A program made the position numbers and the translations under genes. The notes under the pieces were generated by a model that ran no database searches, had not been told where the DNA came from, and saw only the letters and a program-made list of their open reading frames with translations. From Zancudomyces culisetae (Eukaryota > Kickxellomycota > Harpellomycetes > Harpellales > Legeriomycetaceae), in the NCBI GenBank assembly GCA_001969505.1, contig LSSK01000162.1:1-14993 (forward strand): a stretch of DNA of 14,993 nucleotides, written 5' to 3'. Positions 8,561 through 14,993 of the stretch are shown piece after piece; positions within the stretch are counted from its first letter, which is position 1; every line of letters starts with the position of its first letter.

Positions 8561-9027
8561 ACCTGCCTATCCAAGCATCGGACTTTCCTCATATTTTCGC
8601 CATTGTGTTTCTTTTTTTTATATAGATGCTATATCCTGTTCGCAGAACACCTCTAGTAAATGATTAGTATGCCTTCCAATACCAGAGCTGATTATTGGAT
8701 TAAAGACTGGTTGTACAACCTACATTGCAGTCATCAGACCCTTTCCAAGTCTCATTCCTCACCTGTTTATATGAGCTATATATGCGCAATCGGACTTCAA
8801 GAGAATCCCATAAACCTACAGTCATTCCTCTTTTTTGCTGCCTTGGCTTGTAGATTCCTGTCTCCCCCCAGCTACTCCAAAAATCCTTCCAAAACACTTT
8901 TTGTTTACTATTGCCTAATTTCTATCTGGAATTCTGTAAAAACAAAACACTCTCCGCAAATAATAAGATTTTTTCACCTCACCAACCATTTTCAACAGCG
9001 TGTGAATGCTTTGACTTTTTTTTTTTT

Positions 9028-9066
9028 GGCTCTTAACCAAAAAAGACATTTACTGGTTAAAGAGCC
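9028..9066. repeat. Imperfect 12-bp inverted repeat (hairpin)
   Basis: The left arm GGCTCTTAACCA (9028-9039) pairs with TGGTTAAAGAGCC (9054-9066), with a single bulged A and a 14-base loop. A run of T residues precedes the left arm. It could be a transcript 3'-end hairpin, a structural element or the remains of a mobile element. Confidence 0.5.
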
Positions 9067-9107
9067 AATCGGCTAATAATGTGATGGATTCGTTTCCCAA
9101 GACTTTG

Positions 9108-9137
9108 TTGTGTTGGCTTGTGCCAGCGCTAACACAA
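9108..9137. repeat. Nested hairpin
   Basis: TTGTGTT (9108-9114) pairs with AACACAA (9131-9137). Between them GGC (9115-9117) pairs with GCC (9122-9124) around a four-base loop, and AGCGCT (9125-9130) is itself a palindrome. It lies about 40 bases beyond the larger hairpin at 9028-9066. Confidence 0.4.
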
Positions 9138-9449
9138 AAGGCAGGGAAATTGTTGAATGCGATTCATTCCGATTTATCCTACAAAAAGCATTTTTCATTA
9201 TAGCCTAACCCTACATCAACACACAGATCAGCACCTACACAAACTAGAATCTCTCTCCATGTTTGCACTTCTCTAAAGCCTGAACTCGTATCTGATTATA
9301 TCAACTGAAAAAATCTTTATTTTTATGAAAAGACTCTAAAAAAATACAATATACCCCCCCTCCCCTCAAGCATGATCTAAATCAAACAGAGATGAAAGCA
9401 TCCCTACTACACATTCAATCCTCACAAAACCTATTGGTAGTTAGACCTA

Positions 9450-10481
9450 TCAACCAGGAAATTTTCTTAAAAACTCCACCATTTTATATGTAATTAGATT
9501 CTTCAATTCATTTTGTGATAGCCTGGTGGGATCAATTTCATCCAATGCATTATTACTTCCCGATGTAGTTTTAGCCATATTCTCTCTGTACTCATTAGGA
9601 AGCAACATATTAATATCCAGTCCCTTGTTCAGTTTCAATATCGCCTTCTCCTCGATTCCACTTGCGATTTTATCGATATTCTCGTAAACATATTTTTGTT
9701 CAGCTGAACTAAAAACACTCCTAACAATCTGCTCAAACTCAACGTCCGCCTCGTCTTTTTTTGCTTTTTTAATTGAAAAGTCTTTCAATGAGATTCTGTA
9801 CCCCAAATCAATATCCTCATAATTTCGAAAATACACCTTGGCCCTGCGAGAAGCCCGATTTAAATCACCCTCCAAGTTTTTTATCTCGGCTTTGTTAACC
9901 AAGGATTCTATTATTTTTTCCGTATCCATATTTTTTCCGTGTTCCCACAGATACAGTAAACTAAGTATCAGCTCCCGTTTGAATTTATCTCCAGGCGACA
10001 GGCTTTCAATTCTTTCCAGCTCTTCAGACACACCTAGACTTTCGCTTTGATCCGAGTTTGGATTCTCATCGACTGATAACTGCGCATTAATCAATTCATC
10101 TCTACCTTGATTTAGTTGTAGGTACTTCTCTTCAAAATTTTCCTCAATGTTATCAAGCAAAAACTTTTCGAATTCGGCGTTCTCAGATTTGGCTGTGCTG
10201 CTTGTGTTTACTTTGTTTGTACTTGTGCTTAAAAACCTAACTTTCTCCATTTTCCGTATACTTTCATTTGTCTTTACGGAGCTACGACCTCGAGCGGTGT
10301 ATAAAAAACCACTTTTATGCGTTTTTATGGTGTCTGTATGTCCAATGGCTTCTGTATAGGTAGGCTTTGAATTTCCTGGCGTTTTTTTACACATATTCTG
10401 GACCGAGCTTGTCTCGTAGACTTTGAAGAGCCCGCTCAGAACTTTGTATGCAGAATTGGATCCCTGTATATTTCTCGGCAT
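9450..10481 (-). CDS. Hypothetical protein, possibly mitochondrial (343 aa, no recognised family)
   Basis: This is a single intron-free frame; the ATG at 10481 is the first after an in-frame TAA. I do not recognise the protein. The first ~98 residues are basic and rich in Ser/Thr, with few acidic residues and an RFLSTS motif at 82-87 that resembles mitochondrial presequence cleavage sites. The rest (about 99-343) is charged and predicted helical, with blocks such as FEKFLLDNIEENFEEKYLQL (104-123), KRELILSLLYLWEHG (168-182) and a terminal LKNLITYKMVEFLRKFPG. There is no membrane helix, Cys cluster or Walker-type motif. Matrix import is a weak inference: the basic region is long, and translation could instead begin at Met78, just before the motif. 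Length, codon use and the in-frame stop upstream support a real gene. Confidence 0.7.
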   Translation of the reverse strand: MPRNIQGSNSAYKVLSGLFKVYETSSVQNMCKKTPGNSKPTYTEAIGHTDTIKTHKSGFLYTARGRSSVKTNESIRKMEKVRFLSTSTNKVNTSSTAKSENAEFEKFLLDNIEENFEEKYLQLNQGRDELINAQLSVDENPNSDQSESLGVSEELERIESLSPGDKFKRELILSLLYLWEHGKNMDTEKIIESLVNKAEIKNLEGDLNRASRRAKVYFRNYEDIDLGYRISLKDFSIKKAKKDEADVEFEQIVRSVFSSAEQKYVYENIDKIASGIEEKAILKLNKGLDINMLLPNEYRENMAKTTSGSNNALDEIDPTRLSQNELKNLITYKMVEFLRKFPG

Positions 10482-11276
10482 TTTTTGTGGTTTCTTGACC
10501 AGTTTTATTGAAGAAATTGATCTTAGTGTTATTCGTTTCTACTCATGCTCGGGAAAGTCACAATTATAACCACCTCAATTAAAAGATATCAAAAGCAATA
10601 AAAAAATTTTTGATTTCTTACCAAATGATGAGAAAATGTGGAGAAAAAATATTTTTTGTTTGATTTGCGAAAATAAAGGTGTAGAGAAATCCGAGAACTT
10701 TTAGATACACACTCACTTTGCCTTTAATCTGACATCCAGTATGTAGAGAGTCGGGTTTACATAGAAAAGACGAGTATAATAGTTAGCTTCTCATAGTTTT
10801 TAAGAGCATCATACGTATCTAAAAGTCTGAAGATATCATGTGGTTTACAAAATGTATAAAAATTAACGTTTCAACTTTACGACAAACTGATTAAAACATC
10901 AAACGACAAAACCCGGCCTGCCTCTTCCCAAGTTTTAAGCAGTTATGCAAAAACTGCAAGAGAATCACAACATCAAGCTAGCTATAAGCATAATCAGCAG
11001 TACGCACTTGTACTTACAAAGTCAAAACCATACCACCAAAGAATAGCATTATTTAACCACTGTTAAACCAACCCAATCCTTTTAATGATGATTGTGCTCA
11101 TACATAACATTTAGGCAATGATGTATTCTATAGTAATACACACTCTTACTTTATTAGAAATGTTATTTTTATTTTTTGGGTTATTAAACGATTAAGTAGC
11201 TTCTAGAAATAATGTAAAAAAATATCATGGTAAACTGGCGAGACTCGATTTAAAAGTATTCTCGCAAAAAAATTTA
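10482..11276. other. Intergenic gap
   Basis: This 0.8-kb AT-rich stretch lies between two minus-strand genes. It should contain the promoter of the 9450-10481 gene and the 3' end of the secreted-protein transcript. Apart from the inverted repeat at 10697-10826 I see nothing in it: no tRNA, no convincing exon. Confidence 0.5.
10697..10826. repeat. Perfect 12-bp inverted repeat with a 106-bp spacer
   Basis: ACTTTTAGATAC at 10697-10708 is exactly complementary to GTATCTAAAAGT at 10815-10826. The 130-bp unit contains no coding frame. A miniature inverted-repeat element is possible, but no target-site duplication is evident at the outer edges. Confidence 0.45.
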
Positions 11277-12215
11277 TTAAAGAGACCATTTTATCGACTT
11301 GGCGACACTGCCGAGTTCTACACCTTTGATATCATCTAGTGAAAGTGTGACGCGATTACTCGCAGTATAGGACTTTCCAGAACAATCAGATCCTGCATAG
11401 AGCGTAATTATTCCTGTTCCTGCGCCACCAATACCAAAGACAGCGCTGGATGCATCTGGTATGTTATAACAGTTATTAGGGCTTATTAACATCAGTGCAA
11501 GTAGCTGTTGACGTTTGGCCCTGCCGTAAATACGGATGCTCATTGTAGGGCCACGCTTGTTGGCTACAGAAGCCACAGGTGCTCCAGTAGCTACAGCGGT
11601 TGTAGGAACCTCGACAACTGAAGGAGCCAAAGCCGATTGAGCAGTTCCTATAGTTACAGGCAGTTGGGTAATTACAGGTGCTATTATGGGTTGAGTAAAT
11701 GCAGATACTGCAGATGCTCCGGACAATGCAGAGATTGGAATGGTTTCAGTGAGTACAGAAACTGTAATAGATTGTGTAAGCATAGAGGTTGTATATGCTT
11801 CAGAAAGTACAGGGGCTGCAGCTGATTGGGTAAATACAGGGGTCGCATATGCCCCAGTGAGTACTGAGGTCGCAGCCGATGAAACAAGTACGGGTGCTGT
11901 AGGTACCGCAGAGGTCACAGAGGTGAAGGTACTTGTAAAAGCTTCGAGTGTTACAGGAGCTACAGTTGGTTGAGTAACCATGGAGGCTGTAGGTACTAGG
12001 GGTGATAATAGCGATATTATGGATGTAGAGTATACAGAGGATACGGTCATTATGCTGGTGCTAAGTGAGGCACGAACCGCGGGAGGTCGTGCAACTGATT
12101 TGATGGGCTTAGAAGCCACCCTTCTAGTTTGGACTACTTTATAGGCATTGGGAACGTAGTACCCATTAGCAGCGTTAAGGCTCAACAACAATGCACTTGA
12201 TACTAGAAATTTCAT
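11277..12215 (-). CDS. Secreted Ser/Thr/Ala/Val repeat protein with C-terminal crystallin-like two-Cys domain (312 aa)
   Basis: The protein starts with a clear signal peptide (MKFLVSSALLLSLNAANG, residues 1-18, likely cut before YYVP). Residues about 50-218 form a Ser/Thr/Ala/Val-rich stalk; from 106 to 186 it consists of about nine degenerate nine-residue repeats of the type ATSVLTGAY, ATPVFTQSA, AAPVLSEAY, TTSMLTQSI, TVSVLTETI. A Kex2-type dibasic site (NKR, 219-221) precedes the last 91 residues. That domain has two cysteines (C249 and C278, in NCYN and SDCSGKSY) and a Y-x6-G motif (LYAGSDCSG) ending in SIKW, reminiscent of a beta/gamma-crystallin Greek-key half found in small secreted fungal proteins. 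Secretion is well supported; a heavily O-glycosylated wall or surface protein is inferred. The crystallin assignment is tentative (about 0.4). A single exon and a good TATA box support the start. Confidence 0.82.
   Translation of the reverse strand: MKFLVSSALLLSLNAANGYYVPNAYKVVQTRRVASKPIKSVARPPAVRASLSTSIMTVSSVYSTSIISLLSPLVPTASMVTQPTVAPVTLEAFTSTFTSVTSAVPTAPVLVSSAATSVLTGAYATPVFTQSAAAPVLSEAYTTSMLTQSITVSVLTETIPISALSGASAVSAFTQPIIAPVITQLPVTIGTAQSALAPSVVEVPTTAVATGAPVASVANKRGPTMSIRIYGRAKRQQLLALMLISPNNCYNIPDASSAVFGIGGAGTGIITLYAGSDCSGKSYTASNRVTLSLDDIKGVELGSVAKSIKWSL
11658..11900 (-). repeat. Degenerate 27-bp tandem repeats in the secreted protein
   Basis: About nine units of nine codons encode residues 106-186. 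The motif is roughly x-x-P/S-V-L/F-T/S-x-x-x, and pairs of units form an 18-residue super-period. Units have diverged in sequence while keeping their phase, which suggests old duplication with selection on composition. Confidence 0.65.
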
Positions 12216-12973
12216 TTTTTATATATTATGCTGATCTCTTTGTTAAAGATATGCCTTTGTTTTTACTATGTCGAATGTGTTTATTCTCAACCTGGATAAA
12301 TTGTTTGCCCTTTTATACGTTTTTCAGGTCAGCACTTATTCTATATGATGTGTCTTTTGAAATATGCTACTAATACATTTAGTATGATATGTCACTGAGT
12401 ATTACAATATTTTAATATATAATAATATTAACCACCTGAATCTAGGGCATTAACTCGATATTTTTCAAGTTTTAGTATAACGATTTTCTTGACTTGTAGA
12501 TACAGTCTTGCAGTCCCGAGGATATGACCTAGGACTTCCCTGTACTGAAATAATGTTGACTGCGAATCTATCTACACAAAATCGCATGGTTTAACTGTAT
12601 GGAGAATTTGCCAAATAATCCAGTTCGTTTATTTAATTTTGGATTAAACAGTAGTAATAGGGTCTAGTATCTATTATGAGCAATCTGTTATTTTTAATGG
12701 TAATGAGGGAGTTAGTCCGGGCTAAGAAGCAATTTTCGGGTGAAATAGTTTGTACTGCGTCTTACTATAGCCACAAAGTTTATTCGCGTCTTTCTTTTTT
12801 TTTGCGTACTTATGTTAATAAAGTGGAAGCAAACCATTTGTAAACTGAATACCTTCCGATTGTGTTGGTTTGCGGGACTATAAAATTATCAAGATGTGGG
12901 GGATGTTTGAGTTTCTAACCAGATTGTTTCTCCACCCTAAAAAGATATTCCAGATATGTCTGGGCCCAGCATT
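12216..12973. other. Intergenic gap
   Basis: The left part is the secreted-protein promoter. The rest is AT-rich, with short palindromes near 12368-12384. A 55-codon plus-strand frame (12676-12843, starting MSNLLFLMVMRELVRAKK) looks somewhat protein-like but has no recognisable family, no visible partner exons and a length expected by chance. No tRNA or snRNA signature is seen. Confidence 0.45.
12310..12317 (-). promoter_or_regulatory. TATA box of the secreted-protein gene
   Basis: On the minus strand the sequence reads TATAAAAG, in the context CGTATAAAAGGGC, about 95-100 bases upstream of the ATG at 12215. This is a canonical core-promoter match, and the spacing suits a leader of about 65 bases. 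Confidence 0.6.
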
Positions 12974-13745
12974 TTATATCGCATTAAGTTGATGAGCTTT
13001 AGCGGTGCCATAATAAACTGGAGAATATATATTCCTGGTAGTAGGTGGCAGTGTAGAACCTGATACAGCTTTTGCTTTATCAAATATTTGCAGAGGTATT
13101 TCTTGGGACATGTCATTTATTGGTTCCAGGGTATAAAGGTAGGTAGGCCACTTCTCCAAAAAAAAAAAAGTAAATATAATTGAGCTAAAACTAAATAGAT
13201 GCTATATAAACTTTATATTCTAAAAACTGTCTGGGTGTAGTGTCTCCCACTCTATGTTAATAGTTAATAGTTAATATCCCCAGTATCCATAAAAATTACA
13301 ATATATACATTTCTTTTTAATATTTATTTAGTTTTCCTAGATCTTTTTAAACAGGCATACACCACATATAGAGGTGGTCAAAATAATCTTAGTATTTGCC
13401 TTTGCGTTTTTTTTGTGTAGAAGTTCTAGCATATTTCCAGTAACGATTGCCAGGTAGGAACCCACAAACATATTTTTAAAAATCACTCTTAATATATGAA
13501 CTTTGACTGTTTAAAGACAAAGAAAAGTTGGTGTGTTTGTTTTCCAAATTCCAGAATACCTGTGTTACCAAATAGGCATTTGTGCAGACAGCTAGAACGT
13601 TAAAACCAAACTTTTTTTTTATGTGGGAGTAATAAGCACCAAGAACCGGAATTTGCTGAACCAGTGCACTGAGTCGTGTTTCAGCAGCATGTGTTTTGAA
13701 TATGGCGCTTGTCCAGCTGTAGAAAATATAAGCTGCAAGTACCAC
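12974..13745 (-). CDS. Probable spliced gene for a small membrane protein (incomplete model)
   Basis: Three minus-strand segments look coding. Segment X, 13745-13560, has two hydrophobic stretches (LAAYIFYSWTSAIFKT and FGFNVLAVCTNAYLVTQ) and ends at CAG|GTATTC. Segment Y, 13506-13361, follows a pyrimidine-rich ACAG acceptor and encodes KNMFVGSYLAIVTGNMLELL then TKIILTTSICG; it ends at a GTATGC donor. Segment Z, 13153-12974, follows a poly-T tract and GAG acceptor and encodes a 59-residue tail (starting KWPTYLYTLEPIND, ending AKAHQLNAI) before TAA. Y and Z join in phase across a 207-base intron. X and Y do not: the 53-base candidate intron between them leaves the frame wrong by one base, so a missed exon, another splice site, an indel (X contains a run of nine A) or a pseudogene must explain it. 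No initiating ATG was fixed; a short ATG frame at 14026-13958 (starting MAIGFSNRGCETKTALTR) could be a first exon. No family is recognised. Confidence 0.35.
13257..13276. repeat. TTAATAG heptamer repeat
   Basis: Just under three tandem copies of TTAATAG lie inside the predicted intron between segments Y and Z of the candidate minus-strand gene. It is a small simple repeat with no evident function. Confidence 0.6.
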
Positions 13746-14243
13746 CTACTCTGTGCGTACCTTTTTTACGTTCAAATGAAATAATGGACCACAAGAACGA
13801 TACGGCGAAAGGATAATCCCAGTTTATTAAGGTACAGCTGTATCGATATTACACGGCATAGCTCACACACCACTTTGTTAGTTTGAATTCGTAGTTTCTT
13901 ATTCAGCCGCTAGTCCCGAACTCAAAAAATAACAATCACGATTGCATCAGCTTTGTTTCACTTTTTGAAAACACGGGTTAGAGCTGTTTTTGTTTCACAT
14001 CCGCGATTACTAAACCCAATAGCCATTGGTATTTGCATTATTTTTGGATGATTTTGGCGTTACTTTCATGTGCAATTTTGAAGATCAAATATTATCAAAG
14101 GAGAGGGAAACTTATAGCAGTTTGTAATCCCTTATCACTCCTGTTTTTATTTTAAACACTGTAATAAAAGTTTAAATACTCTTACTAGAAATAAGATTCT
14201 TTACTTTAAACACAACACAGCTTCACAAAGGTAAAAAAAAAAG
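13746..14243. other. Region between divergent genes
   Basis: This stretch lies between the candidate minus-strand gene and the plus-strand reductase, and probably holds promoters for both. A TATA-like ATAAAAG lies about 80 bases before the reductase ATG (near 14163-14170). The minus-strand frame starting at 14026 may be a first exon of the candidate gene. Nothing else is firm. Confidence 0.35.
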
Positions 14244-14993
14244 ATGAATGTCAGCGAGCTTTTTGGCGTTTCCGGCAAAATCGTTCTTGTTACAGGCGGT
14301 TCGAGTGGGTAAGAACGATATATAAGATACAGTATTTTATGGTGTATATACAGTGATTTATTCAAAGCTAATATTTAGATATATATTTTCTTGCTATTTC
14401 AAGGAGTGTAATAGTTGGTGCTAGTCTGCGTTTGTTAGAGTTCAAACATATCACTAGCTAAATAATCTAACAATCCTCTACACTGCTGCGCATAGAATTG
14501 GCTATATGATTGCAGAGGTAAAGTATAACAGAACCATTCTTGTAAATGCCAAGAATATCTGGGTTTGAGGTCTAAAAACCAAGAAGATATATGGTGAAGC
14601 AATTTTTGATATGGCCTTTATTATAAATCAATGAAATTTTGTTGTATTAACTAGGGTTTTGTGGCCAATGGGGCAAAAGTATATATAAGCAGTCGTAAAG
14701 CCGATGTTTGTGAGAGTGTGTCGAAAAAACTCACCGAAATGGGTCCAGGAACCTGTCATTCAGTACCAAGTGATTTATCAAAGGTAGAGGGCATCAAGAG
14801 GCTGTCCGACGAAATGCATCGACTGGAGCCTAATGGCATAGATATATTGATCAACAATGCTGGTGCTACTTGGGGAGAAAAGTTTGATGATTATCCACAA
14901 TCTGGATTTGAAAAAGTGATGAATTTGAATCTAACTCATATATTCTACCTATGTCAACAGTAAGTTACTAGTTACAACTACCTTACCAAGTTG
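14244..14993 (+). CDS. Short-chain dehydrogenase/reductase, RhlG-like 3-oxoacyl reductase type (5' part)
   Basis: Predicted exons are 14244-14308, a 22-base micro-exon 14496-14517, and 14655-14959, with a GTAAGT donor leading off the window. Introns are 187 and 137 bases, GT-AG, in phase. About 130 residues are visible: a beta strand then TGGSSGIG (17-24, nucleotide-binding glycine motif, split across exons 1 and 2), SSR at the end of strand 2 (Arg favours NADPH), SDLS, and NNAG (96-99). The segment NNAGATWGEKFDDYPQSGFE closely parallels bacterial RhlG (NNAGTSWG...YPVSGWEKVM). Family: NADPH-dependent reduction of 3-oxoacyl or related carbonyl substrates. Fungal members often carry the bacterial rhamnolipid-pathway name by similarity, but their true substrate is unknown. 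The catalytic YxxxK lies beyond the right edge. The start is the first ATG, one strand before the glycine motif, as usual for this family. Confidence 0.88.

Larger units (their letters stand above)
8213..9449. other. 1.2-kb intergenic gap with structured DNA
   Basis: No gene is firmly supported here. The left part should hold the LMBR1-like promoter, with the TATA-like site and a 14-bp palindrome (8311-8324). A C-rich block lies at 8467-8560. The right part contains a short hairpin (8620-8634), two larger inverted repeats (9028-9066 and 9108-9137), a 12-T run and a C-run near 9354-9360. A 138-codon plus-strand frame (8660-9076) and a shorter minus-strand frame (about 8700-8920) overlap each other; neither resembles a known protein. 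No tRNA or snRNA signature was found. Confidence 0.5.

Noticed and set aside
8660-9076. 138-codon plus-strand frame in the 8.2-9.4 kb gap
   Set aside because: It begins with an ATG but has a low-charge, Phe/Leu/Ser/Cys-rich composition typical of chance frames, runs through a 12-T tract and a hairpin arm, and resembles no family.
11740-11973. 77-codon plus-strand frame with Ser/Thr/Val/Ala repeats
   Set aside because: It is the reverse reading of the 27-bp tandem repeats in the secreted protein. The minus strand has the signal peptide, the TATA box and the longer frame.
13337-13360. Segment Y of the candidate gene ending at its own TAG with a Lys-Lys-Ile tail (possible ER-retrieval signal)
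   Set aside because: The di-lysine spacing is wrong for a KKxx signal, and a GTATGC donor before the stop joins in phase to a better coding segment.
13891-13925. tRNA-like T-arm (GTTCGGGACTAG on the minus strand)
   Set aside because: The expected GTTCRANNC loop, A-box and acceptor pairing are absent.

Overview
The window is AT-rich eukaryotic DNA with large intergenic spaces, GT-AG introns of about 75-190 bases and long intron-free genes. It looks fungal. The gene set (a calcium-binding PP2A B'' subunit, an LMBR1-family membrane protein, an RhlG-like reductase, a secreted Ser/Thr/Ala-rich repeat protein) together with the high AT content would fit an early-diverging lineage such as Kickxellomycotina gut fungi. 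That placement is an inference and is weak. There is no sign of bacterial operons, phage, CRISPR or an insertion sequence.

Layout, left to right. Bases 1-518 are mostly intergenic, with an open reading frame running in from the left edge. A five-exon plus-strand gene (519-3035) encodes a PP2A B''-type regulatory subunit. About 100 bases later, in convergent orientation, lies a very large intron-free minus-strand gene (3137-8212). Its 1691-residue product keeps the nine membrane helices of the LMBR1/lipocalin-receptor family but has huge insertions and extra hydrophobic ends. A 1.2-kb gap follows (8213-9449), with a C-rich block, a 14-bp palindrome and two hairpins. Next come an intron-free orphan gene (9450-10481, minus), a 0.8-kb gap containing a perfect 12-bp inverted repeat, and a secreted repeat protein (11277-12215, minus) with a clear TATA box. 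Between 12216 and 14243 there is evidence for a spliced minus-strand gene that I can model only in part (about 12974-13745). The window ends inside a plus-strand short-chain dehydrogenase/reductase gene (14244 to the right edge) that contains a 22-base micro-exon.

The genes look like ordinary independent eukaryotic loci and do not form a cluster or pathway. I see no convincing new multi-gene system. The most unusual items are the inflated LMBR1-family protein with an overlapping upstream reading frame, the secreted protein built from nine-residue repeats ahead of a dibasic site and a small two-cysteine domain, and the unresolved spliced gene at 13-13.7 kb.
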